This document shows, piece after piece, positions 19,253 through 28,000 of a stretch of DNA of 39,885 nucleotides. Within the stretch, counting starts at the first letter, position 1, and every line of letters begins with the position of its first letter. A program made the translations under genes and the position numbers. The stretch is from Sergeia podlipaevii. Lineage: Eukaryota; Euglenozoa; Kinetoplastea; Trypanosomatida; Trypanosomatidae. The notes below the pieces were generated by a model that was given only the letters and a program-made list of their open reading frames with translations, was not told the origin of the DNA and did not search any database. The DNA is taken from positions 1-39,885 of the forward strand of contig JASANZ010002053.1 in assembly GCA_030849805.1 (NCBI GenBank), given 5' to 3'.

Positions 19253-20539
19253 TTAACGCCACTGCACATCAGCCAGCGTCTTACCCTCCTGCATAAGATC
19301 CCACAGCGGTGACATCTCACGCAGCCGCTCCACATTTCTGCAGCACTCATCAATCGTGATATCAATCTCCTTCGTCGTCGTAAAGCGGCTGATACCAAAG
19401 CGAATCGACGTGTGAGCGTTCTCGGCATCAATACCGAGAGCACGCAGAACGTAGCTTGGCTCTAGAGAGGCACTAGTGCACGCGCTTCCGCTGGACACCG
19501 CGATGTCCTTCATGCCCATGAGCAGGCTCTCTCCCTCTACGCACGAGAAGCTGATGTTCAAGTTGCCAGGAAGACGATGCTCCATGTCGCCATTGACCAC
19601 AATGTGCGACAGACGCTTCTGCAGGCCGTCGAGAAGACGCTTCTGCAGCTCACTCGCGTGAGCATTATCGCGCTCCATCTCCCGCTTCGCTACTTCGCAC
19701 GCAGCGCCGAGTCCAACCACGAGAGGGGTCGCCACGGTGCCGCTACGGATACCACGCTCCTGGCCACCACCACTCACCGGTGAGCGCAGGCGCACGCGGG
19801 GACGGCGACGCACATAAAGTGCACCGCATCCCTTCGGTCCGTACACCTTGTGCGAAGACATGGACATGAGATCAATGTTGTCCTTCTCGACGTCAATCGG
19901 CACCTTGCCGAGACCCTGCGCGGAGTCAGTATGGAAGAGGGCTTTCTTACTGTGGCACAACGCTCCAATTTCACGGAATGGCTGTATCACACCAATTTCA
20001 TTGTGCGCCATCATGCACGACACCAAGCACGTCGTGGGCCTAATTGCCTCCGCTAGAGCGTTAAGATCAACGATGCCGTTCTTCATGACTGGCATGTAGG
20101 TTACTTCGAAGCCTTCCATCTCCAAATACCTGCACGAATCCAACACGCACTTGTGCTCGGTCTGTAGCGTAATGATGTGGTTCTTCTTTGCCTTCTGATA
20201 GTTGGCAACGCCCTTGATGGCGATGTTGTTGCACTCTGTCGCTCCGCTAGTAAAGAAGATCTCCTTGGAGCTCGCTCCAATGAGATCCGCCACTTGCGCA
20301 CGTGCCTTCTCCACTGCTGCCTCGGCGTCCCAACCATACTCATGAGTGCGGCTATGAGGATTGCCGTACTTCTCGGTCATGTACGGCATCATCTTGTCCA
20401 ACACACGAGGATCCAAGCAGGAAGTGGCCTGGGCATCAAGGTAAATGGGTCGATACTTGGGAGTCTCAGGAAGCTTGCCGCCAGCGGAGCCACGTGCGGC
20501 AGTGGGTACTACACACAGAAGACGGCTAAGACGCATCAT
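19253..20539 (-). CDS. NFS: Mitochondrial cysteine desulfurase NFS (IscS type)
   Basis: This 428-aa PLP enzyme takes sulfur from cysteine for Fe-S cluster assembly and tRNA thiolation. Visible hallmarks are [15 protein letters not shown] near the N-terminus, His129 (TEHK), MAHNEIG (178-184), Asp205 (HTDSAQ), PLP-binding Lys231 ([10 protein letters not shown]), [12 protein letters not shown] (258-268), and the catalytic loop [10 protein letters not shown] with Cys354. The C-terminus ends in [17 protein letters not shown], as in the IscS/NFS1 group and unlike selenocysteine lyase-like paralogues. The first 25 residues ([17 protein letters not shown]) are a good mitochondrial presequence. The start at 20539 (a second ATG follows directly at 20536) is the first after the AG at 20562-20561. 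The upstream open frame is T-tract sequence. Confidence 0.96.
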   Translation of the reverse strand: MMRLSRLLCVVPTAARGSAGGKLPETPKYRPIYLDAQATSCLDPRVLDKMMPYMTEKYGNPHSRTHEYGWDAEAAVEKARAQVADLIGASSKEIFFTSGATECNNIAIKGVANYQKAKKNHIITLQTEHKCVLDSCRYLEMEGFEVTYMPVMKNGIVDLNALAEAIRPTTCLVSCMMAHNEIGVIQPFREIGALCHSKKALFHTDSAQGLGKVPIDVEKDNIDLMSMSSHKVYGPKGCGALYVRRRPRVRLRSPVSGGGQERGIRSGTVATPLVVGLGAACEVAKREMERDNAHASELQKRLLDGLQKRLSHIVVNGDMEHRLPGNLNISFSCVEGESLLMGMKDIAVSSGSACTSASLEPSYVLRALGIDAENAHTSIRFGISRFTTTKEIDITIDECCRNVERLREMSPLWDLMQEGKTLADVQWR

Positions 20540-21334
20540 CAAGAAAGCAAGATATATATACTTAATGAAACAAAGAATAAAGAAAGAAGAAAAAAGATTT
20601 GAACTTGCTCTGAGAGCTTTTTTTGTTAAGCTCCACAAAAACACGCTACAAAAAAAAAGTGCAAGTAGAGAAGCAAATTCTGATTACGCAAAATGATAAT
20701 ATAGCAGCTTCACCCTATATAATAATACTGCTGACGACTTAAGTGTGGCTAAGCAATTAAAAAAAGAGTATTTAAATAATAATGATAATGATAATAATAA
20801 TAATGTAGAAGATGCTAGCGAGCACTGTACGTGACCGCGAAACGTATATAAACACACTTTCACCTCCGCATGATCGTGTTCAACAAGAGAGAGGGAAAAA
20901 GAATAATAAAAAATAAAAAAAAATTACAGGGGAGAGGAGCATAAAGTGTAGAATAAAAAATTAAAATCAAATCTAATAAAGAAGATATTCAAAGCTATTG
21001 CGTCCAAGAATAAGCAACCACCATTATACTTTTGCACAATGCGGCAGCCAGCATAATGAGCTGTGTCATTCAATTTTTTTTTAGTGATGTTTCCTTCTTT
21101 CTCCTTCTGTTCGAAGGTCCAAAAAAAAAGGGAAAGAAATGGCAACAGCACTTACAAAGATCAGTGCCATCACGTTTTACGTTTTCAAATGTGAGTGCAA
21201 CAAAATAGTAGATATACGGCCACAAAAAATGTTCTTAAAAGGAAAAAAAAAACTCACTCACTCATAACATACACACACATACATATATATATGTATATAT
21301 ATTTAAGGTTAGAAAGGGCCCCTTCAAGCAATCC
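20540..21334. other. Spacer between NFS and the NSF-like gene
   Basis: This contains the NFS SL acceptor, an (AAT/GAT)n stretch at 20775-20804 and a TA tract at about 21281-21303. It is otherwise A-rich with no gene. Confidence 0.5.
20561..20602 (-). promoter_or_regulatory. Predicted SL trans-splice acceptor for NFS
   Basis: On the minus strand a pyrimidine-rich stretch (about 20569-20602) is followed by AG at 20562-20561. This is 22 nt before the tandem ATGs. Confidence 0.6.
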
Positions 21335-24199
21335 TCACCACAATATTTCGCTGCCTTCCTGAGCAGTATGATCGTATTCCTCATCATTCGTTTCGTCTGC
21401 CGTGCCGTCCGTGCCCGCGCCAGCATTGTCACTCCTTAGAGCGCTAAAAGCGTCTACCAAGTTCATTCGCCCCACTGTGTTGCAGAGCTCTGTGACAAAT
21501 GAAGAGGTACGCTCGCCGGCACCTTCGCCCTCTGTCGCTGAGGCGTCTATTTCCTTAGTGTTCGCAGCAGCGGAAACTAACCACCGCGCGGTCTCAGCAG
21601 CACGCATGAAATCGCGAAACGTCATACTGCGCGGTAGGCACCAACTCAAATCACGAAGTGTAACTTTTTTAGAAGCAGCTTCCTGTGAGAGATAGCCGTA
21701 GTGCGCCAGCAGCTTCGCGGACATACTCATCTGCGCGAGAGGGACGTCGAAGTGGATATCGAATAGAATGTTGCGCACACGACCAAAAGTGGTGCTCGTA
21801 ATGATAAGCACACGCTTGCCGCCGCTATGTCCGGCCGTAGTACTGCTGCTGTCTGCACGGTACACGTAAATCCCAGTGCCCTCTCTGTTTTCTCGCATGA
21901 CAGCACCACTACTGCCGTCGTCGCCGCTGCCGCCAACGCGTGGTCGAACCCCATCTTCAGTGAACATAAAATTGTGAATCATTCGACGCACCGCCGTGCT
22001 TTCACTTGACCGAAGCTGCATAAGTAGCACATCCAAGTCATCGAGCACCACAACACTGCCGGTCTGACGCGAGGCCTCGCTGAGTATCTCACGAAGCTGA
22101 TCCACATGACCGTTTCCATCCTTCATCTCTACCAGCACACGGCAGTCAACAACGCGAATACTCGTGAAATCAGGCTTGGGCATGCGTTCTGCCAACCACC
22201 GCGCCACCGTCGACTTCCCCACGCCAGGCACGCCAGTGATTGCAATCGATGCAGCAAACAGACGATCGCTGCGACTTACTGCGCTGGCCACTTCGCGCGC
22301 CTTTTCCAAAAAGTGTGTAAAGGCAAAACCCTCAACGACCAAGTCACCGCTCATTGAAAGACCGCTGGCATTGCTAGTGGTGGGAGGATTTAGTAGCACA
22401 GGCAGATGAAGTACAGGGCTAGATTCATGCTTGCTGACACGTGCATCGGCAATGGCACGAAAAAGATGCTCCGCGGTAACCTCAAACTGTGGCGCCGGCG
22501 CCGTTGCCCCCGCATCAAAGTTCGAAGACGATGACGCCGCAGCTGTTTCGCCCGAGCACGCTGGCACACCACCTACATTGTCCATGCTACACGCAGCAGC
22601 AGCAGCAGCAGTAGTGGTGGCTGTGGTGGCAGTCTGCAGGCCGAGGCTATCACGGTACGCTAGCAGTGCGTAGCTCGTGGCGGCACGTGTGATGCCGGCG
22701 ACATCAGCACCGGAAAATCCATTGCTCTGCTCGGCCAGCTCGCGCAGCCGAACCTCAGAGGACAAGAACCCGTTCCGTCGCAGTTTATCTGTGTGAATAA
22801 AAAAAATATCCTCGCGGGCCGCCACATCCGGCGCGGGTATTTCCACCACTACTTCAAACCTACCTGGACGCAGCAGGGCATCATCAATCGAATCAAAGCG
22901 GTTTGTAAGGCCAATCACAAGAAGATCATTGCGAGTATGGACACCATCCATTAGAGAAAGCAACATGTTCGTCACCCCGTCGTACACTGCCTTGGCGGAG
23001 CTTTCGTCACGGGAGTGGCCGCGACGCCGAAAAAGTGACTCAAACTCATCGATAACAATCACGTGTAAGCCCTTTTTCATTGTGGGAGGCTCGCGGGAGG
23101 CCTCAGGGGCGGCATGTGTGCCCTCAACATCAACCCCCGCATCCTCCGCACGAACAGAGGTGCCGACCTCAATTCCTTCAAAGATATCGCGAATATTCTT
23201 CTCAGTTTCACCAACGTACTTTGAAAGGACGTCCGCCGCATTCACGATCGTCAACTTTGCATCACTGCCGAGAAGCCGAAACAGACTTCGCGCGATGAGC
23301 GTCTTGCCATTACCTGGGGGACCATAAAGAATCACACCACGGACGTGCTGCACGCCAAGAGTGGCGGTGACATGAGCAAGTGATGGTAGGCGAGAAAGAA
23401 AGACGCGCCGGAAGAGGGTATGCAATTCGCTACGCAAACCACCAATACCAAGCCCAATCCACAGATCCTCCGTGGAAGCATCAGTTGCGCCATCCGGAGT
23501 AGATGCGTACAAGCGCTCAAGCATCGATGTAGTCTTTGCACCGCTGCCACTTCTCTTCTCTGGAGCAGAGGCGCTATTTGCAGTAGTAGTGGTGGCAGAG
23601 GAGGTCAAATCGATCTCTACCGCATATCGCAGCACCGCCACAGTCCTTCTGCCATCTCTCACTACCTGCCCTTCCTCCTCCTCCTCGTTCCTTGCAGACG
23701 AGACAACGTCTAGCCGCACATCCATCCACACGGGAGCCTGTTCCAGACGCTCAAGTAACGCAGCAAAGGCGGTGCCAGCAAGTGCCTTCTGAGGATGGCG
23801 CAAGGTGCACGTGACCACATTCTGTGGATAAAATGACGAGCGTTGCACGTCCTCGCACGATAGTCTCAATCCAGAAGGCAGAGAAGCATCCGCCGGATCA
23901 GGGTGCGGTGAGCTTTCAAACAGTTCAACCTTCAGTTCGCCGTTCGTGGGGAAGTTATGGCCCTGTAGTGTCAGCGCAATAGGGGTGCCATCTACGGGAG
24001 CATCTTTGAAGCAGGCAGTAGTCTTGTAAAATGGGGTGGTGGTGGCGTCTGTGCAGCCTTTGACAGAAACAATCTCAGTCAACGGAAATCCTTGCGCGCA
24101 TGACGAGAGCAGCAACACCACGCATAACAGCATCGCCAGCGCCGCCTCACCGTACCGACCTAAACACCACCTCATTGAAGCTTCTCTGCAATACAACAT
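21335..24199 (-). CDS. NSF/Sec18-like double AAA ATPase with signal peptide and Cys-containing N-terminal domain
   Basis: This is a 954-aa protein. Module 1 follows NSF closely: IGLGIGGLRSELHTLFRRVFLSRL, Walker A GPPGNGKT (293-300), VLSKYVGETEKNIRDIF, Walker B VIVIDEFE (380-387), GLTNRFDSIDDALLRPGRFEV. Module 2 has GVPGVGKS (656-663) and VVVLDDLD (716-723), with Asp in place of the usual Walker B Glu, as in NSF D2. The N-terminus is not the NSF N domain. After a short basic stretch comes a hydrophobic core (19-33, AALAMLLCVVLLLSS) ending CAQG, a good secretory signal. Residues 38-195 are beta-rich with four cysteines (49, 63, 115, 131) and an IPT/TIG-like segment (ALTLQGHNFPTNGELKVELF). No later membrane helix is seen. 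This implies a protein in the lumen of the secretory pathway, with substrate unknown. A second ATG at 24175 gives a shorter, cleaner signal peptide. Residues 520-570 are a low-complexity linker. Confidence 0.88.
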   Translation of the reverse strand: MLYCREASMRWCLGRYGEAALAMLLCVVLLLSSCAQGFPLTEIVSVKGCTDATTTPFYKTTACFKDAPVDGTPIALTLQGHNFPTNGELKVELFESSPHPDPADASLPSGLRLSCEDVQRSSFYPQNVVTCTLRHPQKALAGTAFAALLERLEQAPVWMDVRLDVVSSARNEEEEEGQVVRDGRRTVAVLRYAVEIDLTSSATTTTANSASAPEKRSGSGAKTTSMLERLYASTPDGATDASTEDLWIGLGIGGLRSELHTLFRRVFLSRLPSLAHVTATLGVQHVRGVILYGPPGNGKTLIARSLFRLLGSDAKLTIVNAADVLSKYVGETEKNIRDIFEGIEVGTSVRAEDAGVDVEGTHAAPEASREPPTMKKGLHVIVIDEFESLFRRRGHSRDESSAKAVYDGVTNMLLSLMDGVHTRNDLLVIGLTNRFDSIDDALLRPGRFEVVVEIPAPDVAAREDIFFIHTDKLRRNGFLSSEVRLRELAEQSNGFSGADVAGITRAATSYALLAYRDSLGLQTATTATTTAAAAAACSMDNVGGVPACSGETAAASSSSNFDAGATAPAPQFEVTAEHLFRAIADARVSKHESSPVLHLPVLLNPPTTSNASGLSMSGDLVVEGFAFTHFLEKAREVASAVSRSDRLFAASIAITGVPGVGKSTVARWLAERMPKPDFTSIRVVDCRVLVEMKDGNGHVDQLREILSEASRQTGSVVVLDDLDVLLMQLRSSESTAVRRMIHNFMFTEDGVRPRVGGSGDDGSSGAVMRENREGTGIYVYRADSSSTTAGHSGGKRVLIITSTTFGRVRNILFDIHFDVPLAQMSMSAKLLAHYGYLSQEAASKKVTLRDLSWCLPRSMTFRDFMRAAETARWLVSAAANTKEIDASATEGEGAGERTSSFVTELCNTVGRMNLVDAFSALRSDNAGAGTDGTADETNDEEYDHTAQEGSEILW

Positions 24200-24325
24200 T
24201 TGCAATCTCTATATTAAACGTCTTTTTTTTCCTTTGGTAAATTGACGTTTTATGTATCAGGTACGTGAATGAGCAACGCAAATAGCAATATGTGTGCTAC
24301 TATACTTTCCCACTTTGCTTGTTTT

Positions 24326-24341
24326 CTAAAAATGAGGAATG
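24326..24341 (-). promoter_or_regulatory. Predicted SL trans-splice acceptor for the NSF-like gene
   Basis: On the minus strand CATTCCTCATTTTT is followed by AG (24327-24326). No ATG occurs between this site and the start at 24199, so the first AUG of the mRNA would be the signal-peptide start. Nearer AGs at 24210-24207 lack a pyrimidine tract. Confidence 0.45.
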
Positions 24342-24638
24342 TACAAATGAATAGATAACAACAAAAAAAAAGGACTATTAAAGTTGACGACGGTAGCTTC
24401 CTCTCAGCTGCGCTCTGAGAAATGCAGGATTCCCTAAAGATGCCGCAGAAAGTTTCTTTTTTCCTTCTATCAATCTAAAGAAACGTAAGTCAATGTTCAT
24501 AGAAAAAAAAAGAAATAGAAAAAAAGGGCATATAGAACGTTTGTCAAACGAGCAAAGCACAAATGTTAAAAGAAAAAAGCGTCAACAGAGGGAGGCTACT
24601 CCAACAAACGAGCACTTCTCAAAGCTCCAAGATAACAA

Positions 24639-24656
24639 ATATATATATATATATAT
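24639..24656. repeat. (TA)9 microsatellite
   Basis: An uninterrupted AT dinucleotide tract in the spacer. Confidence 0.9.
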
Positions 24657-25061
24657 CAAGAATGCTTTTTTTTTGTTGTTGTTGTTCTGACAGAAAAAAA
24701 GCGATGGTACACAAAACGGGAGGTACAAGTTATCATAAATAGAAATCATCAAGAGAAAAAAAATAAAGGAGTCAAGCATTTTATTGCTTACTTAAGTAAA
24801 GAAAGAAAAGAAAAAAGAAATTGTGGCCGCAAGAAAAAAGATAATAAAAGAAAGCAACAGCAACGAGTGGGCAAAGCTACATGGTTATATATATATAAAA
24901 AAAAACAGCAAGTACTACCCAACACACTTGCATACCAAAGGTCAATATATATATATAGACATATATATTTATATATGAACTCCTTTCAAAAAAGAATCAT
25001 TTCTTTCAAAAAGAAGAAAAGAAAAAAGCAAGAATCACGAGAGAAGAGAAACACTCTATCA

Positions 25062-28000
25062 TCACTCTTTCTGTTCATCTCCTAGCCGACGCAAGCGACC
25101 CCAGAGCTCAGAGGCCAACTTCGGGTCATGCAGAACCTTGGCAGCAAACACAGCATACTCCTCCAAGGTCTGCGTAGAGGAAGGTGCCACACGCAGCGCA
25201 GCCTCAAAGGCCTGCTGGGCTCCCTCCGCAATCGCCTCGATCCTCTTCGACATCTTTGGGGTCGCCGTTGCCGCCGCCATGCCCTGCTTGGCAATACGTC
25301 CAGCGCTGTCCTGCTCCTCTTTCATTGCACGCACGCACTCCTCGACAAGAACAGCACACATCTTACGCAAGATGTCCAAGTTTTCCGGCGCTAGGCGGTG
25401 TGCCTTCTGCAGCGCGGTGATGGCATCCTCAAAGCGGTTGGTGCGACTAGCGTAGAAGGACCCAAGTCGGTGCCAGGCATGCGCATTCTCCGGTGACAGA
25501 CGCGTGAGTTCACTAAAGAGGCGCTCTGCCTTGTCAAATATCTGTGACTTCACCCATGTATCGGCGTGCGCAGACTGGCTATCCGCAGCGGCCCAGACAA
25601 AGTCGGCATAAAAGCAGTAGGTGACCTCGCTCTTGGGGTCCAGCGTGAGTGCCTTCTCGAAGTAGCGCTCCGTCACGATGGGGCTTGGCATCACACAAGC
25701 CAAGTAGTTCGCGTAGTGCGCGCACGCCTCTGCTGAGTTGGGGTTGCGCTCTAGGTGATACCGATAGAGTGCCTCTCCACACCAGCCTTGCTGATCCTTG
25801 AAGGAGCAGTACAAAAAGCTAGAGTACCACTGCGTTCGGCAGAAGTCGCCGCCCTCAAGTGCGTAGGCCTTTGCGTAGTACTTGCGAGCCAGCTCGGTGC
25901 ATCCCATGTCGCAGCACATCTTAGCGTAGTTGACGAGAATCGCAGCGCACCCGGGGTAGTCACGCACAGCGTGCTTGTACATGTCGTTCAGCAATCTGGG
26001 GTAGCTGAACTTGGTCTGAACAATGAAGGTCGCAAGGCTGACCGCGTCGCTGCTACGTGACGTGGCCACGCCATCGAGAAGAAGCGGACGCAACTTGCTC
26101 ATGTGCACCTCAAACGCTTGGGCATCCATCGCCGTGTCACCCTCCTTGTCATCATCCCAAGCAGGCAGTCGCGTCTTTGCAATGCCGAGGCCCAAGAGCA
26201 AGTGTTCCATCACCTCCAGTCTGCCTTCGTATGTCATGCCGGCCCACGCAGGCCCAACCCCGAGGTGCGCAATCTTTGTGTGCATGTCAACGCCTACTTC
26301 GGGATTCACAGCCATCACACGACGCATGTAAGCGGAGCCCTTGGCGTAATTGCCAGATTGAACGAAGAAGTCAGCCACCACCTCAGCAATCGTGCGGCAT
26401 TCCGGATTCAAGTCAGCCGCCCGCTCATACATCTGTTGAGCTGCACTGCGGTTCGACTGTGATATAAGCGTAGCGTAGTTCGCGAGCAAAACACTAAACT
26501 CCCGGTTATACTCCGACACTGGTGCTCCAACCTGAGCCAATGACGGTACAGCAACTTCGCTGGACATCTGCGCTCCCTCGACCTTTGCCCCCTCTCCAGA
26601 GGCAGAAGTAGATAACGTTGTGGATGAAGCACACGCAGCGACGGCCGTCTTGGCGTCGTATTCGTCTGCAATAGAAAGTGCAGTATAGTACAAATCCTCC
26701 GCCTCCTTGGTAAAGCCGTTGTGCTGAAAAAAGAAGGCACCGCGGTTAAGCGCGATGAGTGTGCTTAGCTCCTGTGTTCCATCCGAAGGCCTTCCATCAG
26801 CGGCGTCTACAGCTCGGCTGGCAACTGTCAGACGCGCCGCGCGCAAAAACACATTGGCAATAGACTCAATGCCCGCTCGCAGCTGTGTAGGGCTCAGTCG
26901 CGAAAGCCGGAGCGCGTAGTCCACAATGGTGAGGGGGTCGTAGTCGCCACCAACGCGCTGCACCGAATTAATGAGGATGGCACCCATGCGTTGATCCCCC
27001 AGCAAGTAGCAGCACTTGGCAAATCCTTGCGCCACCAACACCTGAGTCACAGTAGGCATGACCCCCTCGGGCAGAAAGAAGAGGTGAAAGTAGAGGGAAA
27101 GCTCGTTTTCGAGGTCACCAGAGTGATTGAACAGCTCCGCGAGCTTCAGGTAGGATGGGATCATGTCGGCAGCAGATACACCAACGCTGGATTCGATCTG
27201 CATCAAATGCTCCTGCGCGCCGACCGCGGCTGGCCAGTCCCCAATTCTCTCCGCACACGCCACATAGTTAGACAGAGCCCAGTGCACCGTGTCGGGGTTT
27301 ACTAGCCCGGACCCGACAACGTCGTTATGCGAGTGCGTTGTCACACGACAGCGCCACCCCTCCACGGCCGTCACAGCGGCCTCGCCACTGGTGCTCGTGT
27401 GCTGCTGCTGCTGCTGATGCTGCTGGTCAGCGTCCTCAGAGCGCACTTTCGCGGTCTCTGTCAAATTTTCTTTATCCTCGGCAGCACCAGCGCGTCGACC
27501 GTCATCACCGCCACCACGGCGTGAGCCTACTGTGTGTGCAAAAACCTTTTCGTAGTGCCGCATTGCACGACGGTAATCGCCAACGTAAGTCTGAAGACAG
27601 AACGCAAGATGTGCCTCGGCCTCGGACACATGTAGCATAACTGTTCGTTGGCATCTGCCAAATTGCTTCACACGCCAGAGGGCAGCAAACTGATCATTCT
27701 TGCTGGTCCCCTTAGCGGTGCCCATCACAGCGTCAGCACCATCGTCACCGTTTGTCGCTACTACAGTGTTCATAAGATCTCGCAGCACCTCCGCAGCCTC
27801 GTCGTATTGGGCAATAGCACGGTCAACAAAAGAAGAGGCAGCGAGCATGTCTGCGTACTGCAACCGTATCCACGCGCTCGTCGATTCCAGTCCAGCACGC
27901 TGAAGCAGCGAGAGCGACTCCTCTAACAGGCCTAGTGCCTTTCCGGTTTTCCCCATATCGTGGAGCACAATCGCGGTGTCGAGAAGCGCGCATGCAGCTC

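Larger units (their letters stand above)
24200..25061. other. Spacer between the NSF-like and TPR genes
   Basis: This is AT-rich with a (TA)9 tract at 24639-24656 and further TA tracts at about 24886-24897 and 24944-24975. A probable acceptor for the NSF-like gene is at 24327-24326. No gene is supported. Confidence 0.5.

Noticed and set aside
20540..20644. N-terminal hydrophobic extension of cysteine desulfurase
   Set aside because: The in-frame extension begins at a GTG and runs through the splice acceptor tract. The chosen start leaves a good mitochondrial presequence.
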